A DNA stretch of 64,000 nt from Glutamicibacter sp. PS (GTDB lineage: Bacteria; Actinomycetota; Actinomycetes; Actinomycetales; Micrococcaceae): NCBI GenBank assembly GCA_031317595.1, contig JANCMB010000001.1, positions 2,793,610 through 2,857,609 on the forward strand, written 5' to 3'. Positions 26,435 to 34,178 of this stretch are shown piece by piece. The stretch's first letter is position 1; every line of letters starts with the position of its first letter. A program made the translations under genes and the position numbers. The notes beneath the pieces are model-generated. The model made no database searches, had not been told where the DNA came from, and saw only the letters and a program-made list of their open reading frames with translations.

Positions 26435-26465
26435 TTGACTTAGAGCGCGCTCTAAGTTTTAGGCT
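26435..26465 (+). promoter_or_regulatory. MerR-type promoter/operator
   Basis: -35 TTGACT (26435-26440), 19-bp spacer and -10 TAGGCT (26460-26465), overlain by the perfect 20-bp palindrome ACTTAGAGCGCGCTCTAAGT (26438-26457). The overlong spacer with a centred palindrome is the hallmark of MerR-activated promoters. The ATG of merR begins 8 bases after the -10, so the mRNA is probably leaderless. Confidence 0.85.
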
Positions 26466-26472
26466 TTGAACC

Positions 26473-26895
26473 ATGGTTGATCAGGCAAAGGAAATCGGCG
26501 TAACCGAACGCTTATCGGTCGCCCAGATGAGTGAGGTTACGGGCGTTTCCAGCCATACTCTGCGCTACTACGAGCGCGCTGGATTAATAAGCCGAATTCC
26601 GCGCACCAGTGGAAATCAGCGCCGCTACCGAACTTCCGATGTGGAGTGGGTACGTTTTCTGCAGCGTTTGCGCGCCACCGGGATGCGAATAGCGCAGATG
26701 CGTGAATACGCAGCGCTACGTGCCGCTGGTGACGCCACCGTGGGGCAGAGGCTGGAGTTACTCAATGAACATCACTCGGCATTACGAGAGCACATTGCCA
26801 CCCTTCATTCCCACGAGCGCGAACTACGCAGAAAAATCGAGATCTATCAGGAACTGAAAGCAACCAACGAAAGAGACCAGCATGGTAGCGAATAA
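26473..26895 (+). CDS. MerR family transcriptional regulator
   Basis: 140 aa. MerR winged HTH at about 14-82: SVAQMSEVTGVSSHTLRYYERAGLI, then RYRTSDVEWVRFLQRLRATGM. A dimerisation coiled coil (about 90-130, LLNEHHSALREHIATLHSHEREL) follows. No Cys metal-site motif is present, so it belongs to the small-molecule/redox (AdhR/NmlR-like) side rather than the metal sensors. It overlaps the CMD gene by 14 bp and very likely controls both through the palindrome at 26438-26457. Confidence 0.93.
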   Translation: MVDQAKEIGVTERLSVAQMSEVTGVSSHTLRYYERAGLISRIPRTSGNQRRYRTSDVEWVRFLQRLRATGMRIAQMREYAALRAAGDATVGQRLELLNEHHSALREHIATLHSHERELRRKIEIYQELKATNERDQHGSE

Positions 26896-27295
26896 CGTAA
26901 CACGAGAAGACCGATTCGCGGCAGGTAAGGAGATTCTCGATGCTATCGACGGTAAGGCCGGGCAAGCCGTCATCGACTCACTTGCCGACATCTCCCCCGA
27001 GTTAGGACATCAGATCGTAGCCTGGGGTTTCGGGGAGATTTACGCCCGCGACGAGTTACGTCCCGTGCAGCGCCAGCTAGTGACCCTAGGTATGTTGACG
27101 GCATTAGGTGGTTGCGAGGCGCAGTTGGAGGTCCACATCGGAGCGTCCCTTAACGTCGGCTTGAGTGCCCAAGAAATAACCGAAGCTCTCCTACATGCTT
27201 CCGTCTATTGCGGATTCCCTAAGGCACTTAACGCGGTCGCTGTCGCACGGAAAGTCTTCACCGAACGCGGTCTCATGCCTGTTCAGCCGACATGA
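26882..27295 (+). CDS. Carboxymuconolactone decarboxylase (CMD) family protein
   Basis: 137-aa all-helical protein of the AhpD/gamma-CMD superfamily. The core reads QLVTLGMLTALGGCEAQLEVHIGASLNVG, then QEITEALLHASVYCGFPKALNA. It has Cys and His in the positions seen in the 4-carboxymuconolactone decarboxylase branch and lacks the AhpD CxxC pair. Its start overlaps merR (14 bp), so the two form one operon. MerR plus CMD pairs are common and usually linked to aldehyde, quinone or oxidative stress; the true substrate is unknown. Confidence 0.9.
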   Translation: MVANNVTREDRFAAGKEILDAIDGKAGQAVIDSLADISPELGHQIVAWGFGEIYARDELRPVQRQLVTLGMLTALGGCEAQLEVHIGASLNVGLSAQEITEALLHASVYCGFPKALNAVAVARKVFTERGLMPVQPT

Positions 27296-27392
27296 ATCAC
27301 CGCCCCGGCGCCGCCATTGCAAGCTATGCGCCTAACTAAACGAGTACGACATTCATGGCTTTGACTTTCAAAGCGCCCAAACCTGATCCCCG

Positions 27393-28415
27393 CTAGGCCC
27401 CCACGCCGTATCCGGTGTAACTCACGATCGCCAGAAGACCGGCCAGCAGGACCAGCGTGAAGGGCACCGCCATCGCGGCAAAGAAGCCCCACCGATCGCG
27501 CATGATCGCGATGAACTCGCGCAGGAAGGCGCTGGGCCGGTAATAGGCCGCGGTCTTGCTCCCGAAGGTCCGCGCGCTGTAACCCATGGCGCGCGAGGCC
27601 AGCCCGGCACGGAGGTTGTGATAGTCGCTGGTTACGATCCAGAGCTGACCCTCGGGACGTCGAGCTCGAATAAGTTCGGCGGAGAACCGCAGGTTTTCGG
27701 TGGTGTCCTTGGCTCGGTCTTCGACGATGATGTCCTCTTCGGCTATACCCTGCTCGCGAAGGTAACGAGCCATGGATTCGCCTTCCGGTTCGATTTCATC
27801 GGGTCCTTGCCCGCCGCTGGGCACCATTAGCGGCGCCGGGTCTTGGGGCAGCCGATAGAGTTCGATGCCGCGATCCAGGCGACTGCGTAGTAGCGGGGTG
27901 ACCTTGCCGTTGATGGCGCGTGAGCCGAGCACAACGATGGCCGCCGCCGCGCGGCGGATGGCGAAGAGCCCGTAGAACCAGGCGTAGAGCAGCAACATGC
28001 TGAACATGCAGGCTATATACCCGGAGGCCACGAAGAGGATGAAGGCCAGAGCCACCGACCACCACTGGTTCATGCCCACCAGAATCACCGCGATTACAGG
28101 CAGCCCCAGCACCAGCAGGCCGAAGATCATCGAGAGCAGGTTCGAGAGGCGCCGTCCCTCACGTTTGAGCATGAGCACGCCGTTATAGATCAGCACAAAA
28201 CCGAAGATCAATACCGCGAAGGGAACGGCCAGCAGCAAGAGGGCCGCAATTATGGTGCCGTCGGGCAACGCCGTTTCGATAATGGTTAGCCCCAAAGCCA
28301 GCGTGGAGAGCACCGCGAGGCTGAGCACCACGGCGTTGCGTAACCGCCGGGGCTCACGCCGATAGAGCCAAGTCAGTAGCAACCAGAGGAAGAGTGTCGT
28401 CAGCAGCGTGCCCAT
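27393..28415 (-). CDS. YdcF/SanA family membrane protein (DUF218)
   Basis: 340 aa. Five or so N-terminal hydrophobic segments (1-150) precede a cytoplasmic-fold DUF218 domain: AIVVLGSRAINGK, LRSRLDRGIELYR, PSGGQGPDEIEPEGE, and ESMARYLREQGI with IIVEDRAKDTTENL. Another hydrophobic segment lies at the end (VPFTLVLLAGLLAIV). The GGQGPDE motif is the actinobacterial form of the family GGxGxxE site. The family is linked to envelope/peptidoglycan or S-adenosylmethionine binding, but its activity is not settled. Single gene, convergent with the CMD gene. Confidence 0.88.
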   Translation of the reverse strand: MGTLLTTLFLWLLLTWLYRREPRRLRNAVVLSLAVLSTLALGLTIIETALPDGTIIAALLLLAVPFAVLIFGFVLIYNGVLMLKREGRRLSNLLSMIFGLLVLGLPVIAVILVGMNQWWSVALAFILFVASGYIACMFSMLLLYAWFYGLFAIRRAAAAIVVLGSRAINGKVTPLLRSRLDRGIELYRLPQDPAPLMVPSGGQGPDEIEPEGESMARYLREQGIAEEDIIVEDRAKDTTENLRFSAELIRARRPEGQLWIVTSDYHNLRAGLASRAMGYSARTFGSKTAAYYRPSAFLREFIAIMRDRWGFFAAMAVPFTLVLLAGLLAIVSYTGYGVGA

Positions 28416-28620
28416 GGCTTGATCGTATCAACGTAGCCACCGGCGGGGTCGTGCATTTTCGCTACGCCGCATGACTTCCCGTGCGATAGCTCACATCTAC
28501 CGTCGATCCATGCCGGCGAAATAATTATCGCAACTCAGCGCCCTGATACCGGTGCACTGCCGGAGTGCTCACAAGTTACCATTCGGTCTCTTTGGCTAAG
28601 AAAACAATGGTGAAAATGTT

Positions 28621-28639
28621 TTAGGTTATGCTTACCAAG
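28621..28639 (+). promoter_or_regulatory. DtxR/IdeR-like iron box
   Basis: TTAGGTTATGCTTACCAAG matches the DtxR/IdeR consensus TTAGGTTAGGCTAACCTAA at 15 of 19 positions by direct comparison. It lies 43 bp before the start of the substrate-binding protein gene, where a bound repressor would block transcription when iron is plentiful. Confidence 0.65.
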
Positions 28640-28682
28640 GCTTCTTACCACTACGACCCGCTGACTTGCCTCTAGGACCTCA

Positions 28683-30218
28683 ATGAAACACCCCCGCCTC
28701 AAGTCCCTAGCCGCCCTGACCCTCGTGGCCTTAGGGCTGAGCTCCTGCGCTGCCGGCGGCAACGATGCCCCGGCCGTAGATTCCGAGGCTCGCCTCGTGG
28801 TGGATAACTTCCGCGCGCCGGTTTCGAACTGGGCCCTCGAAAGCGATGATGCCTATGTGCTCTCGATTTCCGGCTGCCTAGAGACGCTGACCCGCTACGA
28901 CCAGAAGGCACAGGAAGTTGTGCCCATGCTGGCTACCGAGTGGAAACAAAGCGCCGAAAAGACCTGGGACTTCACCCTGCGCGAGGGTGTGACCTTCCAG
29001 GACGGCAGCGCCCTCGACGCCCAGTCAGTCACGGACGCGCTGAACCATGTACTGAAGGCCACCGCCCCGGCCCGTGCGGTCAACCCGAAGACTATCTCCG
29101 CCGTCGAGGCACTCGACGAGAACACCGTGCGAGTGAGCACCCCCTCGGCCGACCCGCTGCTTCCCTACCGGATGGCCAGCGTTAACGCCGGAGTGCTCTC
29201 CCCGGCGGCCTACACCAAGGACGGCATTGACCCCTTCGGCCACTGCACCGGCCCCTTCACCCCGGTCTCCGAACAGGCCGGACAGTCGCTGACCGTGGAC
29301 CGCAATGAAGACTACTGGGGCGGAGATGTGAAGCTCGCCGGCGGCGAGATCCGCTTCATCACCGAGGGCCCCACCCGAGCCACTCAGGTGCAGACCGGCG
29401 AGGCCGACATTTCCATGTCCATCCCCGCGACCTCCCTGGCCACCCTCGAGGCAGACCCGGCCGTCGAGTTGGCCAAGGCCGATTCGCCGCGCACCTCAAC
29501 GCTGTACCTGAATAACTCCCGCGCCCCATTCGATAACGTGGACGTGCGTCGCGCCGTCACCAAGGCGCTGGATGTCTCGGCCATCGCCGACTCGGTCTAC
29601 GAGGGTGCCGCCACCGGTGCCACTGGCCCCTTCGCCCCCAGCGAGCCGTGGGCGCTCGCCGATGCTCAGGTTCCGGCCACGGACGTCGAGGCCGCCAAGA
29701 AGCTTGTCGAGTCCTCCGGCTTCACCCAGGACAAGCCGCTGGAGATCATCGCGATCACCGAGCGCGCCGAATTCGCCGCCGTGGGCACCATCATTCAGGA
29801 ACGCCTCAAGCAGATCGGCATCGAGTCCACCGTGGTCACCAAGTCCTACGGTGCGGTGGAACCGCAGCTGCTCAAGGGCGACTACGACATGCTACTCAGC
29901 CAGCGCAACCGGATGATCGACATCGCCAACCCGATCGGGTTCCTGCAGGCCGACTACACCTGCGAGGGTAGCTACAACCTCAGCGGCTACTGCAACCCGG
30001 AGTACGACAAGCTCGTTAGCGCGGCGGCCGCCGAGAAGGACGAGAAGGCCCGCAACGACCTGTACCGTCAGGCCGGTCAGCTCCTGGCCGACGATGCGGT
30101 GAACGTGTGGCTCGTGAACGAGCAGGCCATCGACGGGGTCCGTACCGAGGTTAGCGGCTACGTCCAAGACCCGCTGACTCGATATGTGATGACCAAGGAC
30201 CTAGCCAAGACCAAGTAG
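28683..30218 (+). CDS. ABC transporter substrate-binding lipoprotein (SBP_bac_5, dipeptide/nickel type)
   Basis: 511-aa extracellular solute-binding lipoprotein. Signal peptide with lipobox LSSC (Cys22), then the family-5 fold: VPMLATEWKQSAEKTWDFTLREGVTFQDG is the diagnostic block, followed by SVTDALNHVL and LYLNNSRAPFDNVDVRRAV. First gene of a four-gene importer operon; the next start follows with one base between. The iron box upstream suggests the ligand is an iron- or metal-chelate (as for opine metallophore importers of this family) rather than a plain peptide; this is inference. Confidence 0.93.
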   Translation: MKHPRLKSLAALTLVALGLSSCAAGGNDAPAVDSEARLVVDNFRAPVSNWALESDDAYVLSISGCLETLTRYDQKAQEVVPMLATEWKQSAEKTWDFTLREGVTFQDGSALDAQSVTDALNHVLKATAPARAVNPKTISAVEALDENTVRVSTPSADPLLPYRMASVNAGVLSPAAYTKDGIDPFGHCTGPFTPVSEQAGQSLTVDRNEDYWGGDVKLAGGEIRFITEGPTRATQVQTGEADISMSIPATSLATLEADPAVELAKADSPRTSTLYLNNSRAPFDNVDVRRAVTKALDVSAIADSVYEGAATGATGPFAPSEPWALADAQVPATDVEAAKKLVESSGFTQDKPLEIIAITERAEFAAVGTIIQERLKQIGIESTVVTKSYGAVEPQLLKGDYDMLLSQRNRMIDIANPIGFLQADYTCEGSYNLSGYCNPEYDKLVSAAAAEKDEKARNDLYRQAGQLLADDAVNVWLVNEQAIDGVRTEVSGYVQDPLTRYVMTKDLAKTK

Positions 30219-30219
30219 C

Positions 30220-31179
30220 GTGACACCGGTTCTTTCACTCCTGCTGCGCCGTGCCCTCGGGCTCGGCGCAGCAGTGCTGCTTTCCTCCATCGCCGTATTT
30301 CTGGTGCCCTTCGTTTCCCCGGGCGACCCGGTGCGCAATCTGTTGCGCGCGCGTATGGATTTGGGCACCGCCGATGATGCCACGGTGGCGGCCTATGCCG
30401 AGCAGCTGGGTCTGAATGAACCGTTGTGGAAGCAGTATCTGGACTGGCTCGGGCGTTTTCTGCACGGAGATATGGGACTGTCCTACGTCAGCGGCACCCC
30501 GGTGGTGGACCGCGTGCTACCGGCGCTGGGGGTCACCCTGTTGCTGGCCGGCAGTGCCATCCTGATCGCCGTGCTCGTGTCCATCGTGTTGGGCGTCATC
30601 AGCGCGCTGCGCGCCGAGAAGCTCAGCGACAGGACCATCACCTCCATCACCCATGCGTTAATCGCCATCCCCGAGTACGCCATGGCCCCATTGGCGGTGC
30701 TGCTCTTCGCCGTCCGCTTGGCTTGGCTGCCCTCCGCGGGGCTGAGCTCTGCGGCGTCGCTGGTCCTGCCGGTGGCGGTACTCTGCCTCCGCCCGATCAG
30801 TTTCTTCACCATCGCGGTACGCTCCGGGGTGCTGGAAACCCTGGGCTCCGAGCACGTGCTGGCGGCACGCGCCCGTGGGCTGAACGAAGCCCGGGTGTTG
30901 CTGCGCCATGTGATCCCCCATTCCCTGTTGCCGCTAAGCACCATGACCGGAGTCTGGTTTGCCGGGTTGCTCGGCGGGTCGGTGATCGTCGAGGTCATCT
31001 TCGCGCTACCGGGCATGGGCCGACTGGTTTACGACGCGATCGTCGACTCGGATCTGCCCATGGCGCAGGGCGGAGTGGTACTCGTGGTGATGTGCGCGGT
31101 GCTGGTGACCACCGTGGTGGATCTGATCCATCAGCTTTCGGACCGCTCGGCCAATTTGGAGGTCTCCGGTGTCTCGTAA
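30220..31179 (+). CDS. ABC transporter permease, DppB/NikB type
   Basis: 319 aa with six membrane segments, the first of two permease subunits. N-terminal LLRRALGLGAAVLLSSIAVFLVPF and the EAA-like loop AARARGLNEARVLLRHVIPHSLLP, which docks to the ATPase, are visible. Starts at GTG one base after the stop of the binding-protein gene, and overlaps the next permease gene by 11 bp. Forms a channel heterodimer with the product of 31169-32023. Confidence 0.92.
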   Translation: MTPVLSLLLRRALGLGAAVLLSSIAVFLVPFVSPGDPVRNLLRARMDLGTADDATVAAYAEQLGLNEPLWKQYLDWLGRFLHGDMGLSYVSGTPVVDRVLPALGVTLLLAGSAILIAVLVSIVLGVISALRAEKLSDRTITSITHALIAIPEYAMAPLAVLLFAVRLAWLPSAGLSSAASLVLPVAVLCLRPISFFTIAVRSGVLETLGSEHVLAARARGLNEARVLLRHVIPHSLLPLSTMTGVWFAGLLGGSVIVEVIFALPGMGRLVYDAIVDSDLPMAQGGVVLVVMCAVLVTTVVDLIHQLSDRSANLEVSGVS

Positions 31180-32023
31180 AACGACCCGCCTGCTTCTAAG
31201 CGCCCCGGCCATTGTGCTCGCGCTGATCCTGCTGGCCACCGTCTTCGCGCCGGTGTTGGCACCCTATGATCCCAACGCGCAGGATCTTGCCGCCCGGCTT
31301 CAGGGGCCGAGCCTGGCCCATTGGCTGGGCACCGATGATCTGGGCCGCGACACCCTCACCCGCTTGCTCATCGGCGGACGCTATTCGCTGTCCATCGCGT
31401 TGCTGACCACGCTCCTGTCGCTGGCCGTGGGCACCGTGCTGGGGTTGCTCAGTGCCCTGCGCGGCGGATGGCTCGATGAGCTGTTCTCCCGCACCAGCGA
31501 CCTGCTCTTGGCGTTGCCGGAGATCGTGATCGCCCTGCTGATTATCGCGGTGGTCGGTCCGGGGTACCTCTCGATGATTCTGGCGGTATCCGTGGTGTCG
31601 TGGACGCCCACCGCCCGGCTTGTCCGCTCGCTCAGCGCCCAGGTGCTCGCCAGCGGATACGTGAGCGCCTCCCGGCATGCGGGCTGCTCGATCGGCTTCG
31701 TGCTGCGCCGCCACGTGATTCCGGCCCTGCTCGGTCCGGTGCTTGCACAAACTGCGCTCCGTTTCGGGCTGCTGCTGGTGCTACTCGGTTCCCTGTCCTA
31801 CCTGGGCATCGGGGTACAGCCACCGCAGTCGGACTGGGGCTCCATGCTTGCTCAGGCGCAACCGCATGCGGTGCGCTCGGCCTGGGGTCTAATCGCACCG
31901 GGCGGTGCGATCTTCACCGTCAGCCTCTGCGTGACCCTGCTGGGCAACCGCATCACCCACACCTATTCGGACCGCGACATTCTGCAGGTCGCCGGGCCGG
32001 CCCCCGGGGAGCGCCATGCATAA
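31169..32023 (+). CDS. ABC transporter permease, DppC/NikC type
   Basis: 284-aa second permease of the importer. Contains the DppC N-terminal DPNAQDL segment, the LGTDDLGRDTLTRLLIGGRYSL block, and an EAA loop (SASRHAGCSIGFVLRRHVIP). GTG start overlaps the preceding gene, and its end overlaps the ATPase gene by 8 bp, so all subunits are translationally coupled. Confidence 0.92.
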   Translation: MSRKTTRLLLSAPAIVLALILLATVFAPVLAPYDPNAQDLAARLQGPSLAHWLGTDDLGRDTLTRLLIGGRYSLSIALLTTLLSLAVGTVLGLLSALRGGWLDELFSRTSDLLLALPEIVIALLIIAVVGPGYLSMILAVSVVSWTPTARLVRSLSAQVLASGYVSASRHAGCSIGFVLRRHVIPALLGPVLAQTALRFGLLLVLLGSLSYLGIGVQPPQSDWGSMLAQAQPHAVRSAWGLIAPGGAIFTVSLCVTLLGNRITHTYSDRDILQVAGPAPGERHA

Positions 32024-33548
32024 GGCCCTTGAACTACGCGACTACACGCTGCGCCGGGCCGATGGCGCCGCCTTGTTGCAGGGCGTGAACCTGAGCCTGC
32101 GTCCCGGCGAGCTACTGGCACTGGTGGGACGCTCGGGCTCCGGCAAAACCCTGATCACCCGGGCGCTCACCGGGCTCACCTCTCCGCAGCTACACGCCCA
32201 GGGGCAACTGCTACTGGATGGCGAGCGCCTCGATAACGCCGCACCAGAAACTCTGCGCGCGGTGCGCGGGGCACGCATCGGCATGCTGTTTCAGCAGCCC
32301 AAGCGGGTGCTGAATCCGCGGCTGAGCATCGCCGCTCACCTCTATGAGGCCTTGGGCGCCTTCGGTCCGGCACGTCGCGCCGCCGCGGCGCGCCGCATTC
32401 CCGAACTCTTGGCCGAGGCCGGGCTGAAGGATCCACACCGGGTGGCTAGGATGCGGCCAGGTCAGCTCTCCGGCGGCATGGCGCAACGGGCCATGGTGGC
32501 CATTGCCTTGGCCGCCGACCCGGACTACCTGCTCGCCGATGAGCCCACCGCTTCACTAGATTCGGTGCTGAAACATGAGGTGCTGGAACTCCTACGCTCC
32601 CGGCAACGCGAACGCGGGCTCGGGGTGCTACTCATTACCCACGACCTGGCCAGCGTGCGCAGCCTCGCCGATCGCATTGCCGTACTCGAGCACGGCCACC
32701 TCGTCGAGTCCGGGCCTGCCGCCCAGCTGCTGGGCGCACCGGAGCACCCGGCGACGCGCGAGCTACTCGACGCCAGTCTGCACCCACTACCCGGCACCAC
32801 ACCTTCCACCGAAGCCCCGGTCCTCGAAGCGCAGGAAGTGGAGGGGCGCTATCGTGGCGCGAAGCGTGCCGACCCGGCGCTTTGGCCGACCACGCTGACT
32901 CTGCACCGCGGCGAGGTGCTCGGGGTTGTGGGACAATCCGGCTCGGGAAAGTCCACCTTCGCGCGGCTGCTGGCCGGGCTGCAGAAGCCCAGCGCCGGAA
33001 GCGTGCACCGTTCCCACGGTGCCGAAGAACCCAACGCCGTGCAGCTGATTTCTCAGGAACCTGCGGCGAGCTTTGACCGCCGGTTAACCTTGCGTGAGTC
33101 GCTGAGCGCGGCCGTGCACCGGTTGCCCAGTGCGCAGGCCAACGAGTTGATCGATCGTGCCGTGACCCGCGTCGGCCTGGATGTGGCACTGTGCGACAGC
33201 CGCCCGGGTACCTGCTCCGGCGGCCAACTGCAACGCATGTCGATCGCCCGGGCGCTAATGGCCGAACCCCGGGTGCTGATTTGTGATGAGTCCACCTCGG
33301 CGCTGGATACCGTCGCCCAACGCCACATCCTAGATCTGCTCCTGCAACTACGCACCGAGCTCGGGCTCAGCCTGGTGATCATTTCGCACGATATGCAGGT
33401 CATTGGGCATATGGCTGATAGCGTCGCGGTCTTCGGTCAGGGGCGCCTACTCGAGCACCGTCCCGCCGCGGAACTCTTCGCCGCCCCACAGCATGAGCAG
33501 ACGCGCGCGTTGCTCGCCGCCCGCCAGCCGGTCGGTGCCGCTGGCTGA
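32016..33548 (+). CDS. ABC transporter ATP-binding protein with two fused NBDs (DppD-DppF type)
   Basis: 510-aa protein carrying both nucleotide-binding domains in one chain, instead of separate DppD and DppF. NBD1: Walker A GRSGSGKT (38-45), signature LSGGMAQR (about 151), Walker B YLLADEP (171-177). NBD2: Walker A GQSGSGKS (306-313), signature CSGGQLQR (about 401), Walker B VLICDES (421-427, Glu to Asp-Glu-Ser form). The Ser after the catalytic Glu is common in this group. NBD2 is compact, with a short segment between Walker A and Q-loop. Last gene of the operon; powers the import. Confidence 0.93.
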   Translation: MHKALELRDYTLRRADGAALLQGVNLSLRPGELLALVGRSGSGKTLITRALTGLTSPQLHAQGQLLLDGERLDNAAPETLRAVRGARIGMLFQQPKRVLNPRLSIAAHLYEALGAFGPARRAAAARRIPELLAEAGLKDPHRVARMRPGQLSGGMAQRAMVAIALAADPDYLLADEPTASLDSVLKHEVLELLRSRQRERGLGVLLITHDLASVRSLADRIAVLEHGHLVESGPAAQLLGAPEHPATRELLDASLHPLPGTTPSTEAPVLEAQEVEGRYRGAKRADPALWPTTLTLHRGEVLGVVGQSGSGKSTFARLLAGLQKPSAGSVHRSHGAEEPNAVQLISQEPAASFDRRLTLRESLSAAVHRLPSAQANELIDRAVTRVGLDVALCDSRPGTCSGGQLQRMSIARALMAEPRVLICDESTSALDTVAQRHILDLLLQLRTELGLSLVIISHDMQVIGHMADSVAVFGQGRLLEHRPAAELFAAPQHEQTRALLAARQPVGAAG

Positions 33549-33590
33549 TAAACCCTAGACACGACACCGCAGGCGGTGTTGAATGCATGC

Positions 33591-34178
33591 ATGGCTACTT
33601 ACAACATCGGCTATATCGTCGGATCCCTGGCCAAGAATTCAATCAACCGGACCCTGGCTCACGCGCTCATCGGGCTGGCGCCAACCAACCTGAGCTTCAC
33701 CGAAATACCGATCAAAGACCTGCCGCTCTACAGCTACGACTACGACGAGAACTACCCTCCCGAAGGCACCGCACTGAAACAGGCCATCGAGGGATCGGAT
33801 GGACTGCTCATCGTCTCCCCCGAATACAATCGTTCCATCCCCGGCGGGCTCAAGAACGCCATCGACTGGGCCTCTCGTCCGTGGGGGACGAACTCCTTCG
33901 CCCGCAAGCCAACAGGTCTCATCGGGGCTTCCCCCGGAGCCATCGGCACCGCGGTGATGCAATCCTCGATGCGTAGCGTGCTGAGCTTCCTAAACGTCCC
34001 ACAGCTCAATTCGCCGGAGGCCTACGTTCACTATGACGCCGACGCCTTCGATGCGCAGGGCAATGTCACCGATGCGCGCACCCGTGAGTTCCTCCAGCAT
34101 TACATCGACGAATACGCAGCCTTCGTCGAACGTGTGCTGGATGCCACCGCGGCCGGGCATATCGGCGACAGCCAGTAG
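33591..34178 (+). CDS. NADPH-dependent FMN reductase (quinone/chromate reductase-like)
   Basis: 195-aa flavodoxin-fold oxidoreductase. Start taken at ATG 33591 (MATYNIGYIVGSLAKNS), which places the FMN phosphate loop GSLAKNSIN at the family position; a frame from 33576 adds five residues. SPEYNRSIPGGLKNAIDW is the diagnostic flavin/active-site block. Transfers electrons from NAD(P)H to quinones or other acceptors, in the cytoplasm. Stop is directly adjacent to the stop of the convergent ThDP enzyme. Confidence 0.92.
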   Translation: MATYNIGYIVGSLAKNSINRTLAHALIGLAPTNLSFTEIPIKDLPLYSYDYDENYPPEGTALKQAIEGSDGLLIVSPEYNRSIPGGLKNAIDWASRPWGTNSFARKPTGLIGASPGAIGTAVMQSSMRSVLSFLNVPQLNSPEAYVHYDADAFDAQGNVTDARTREFLQHYIDEYAAFVERVLDATAAGHIGDSQ

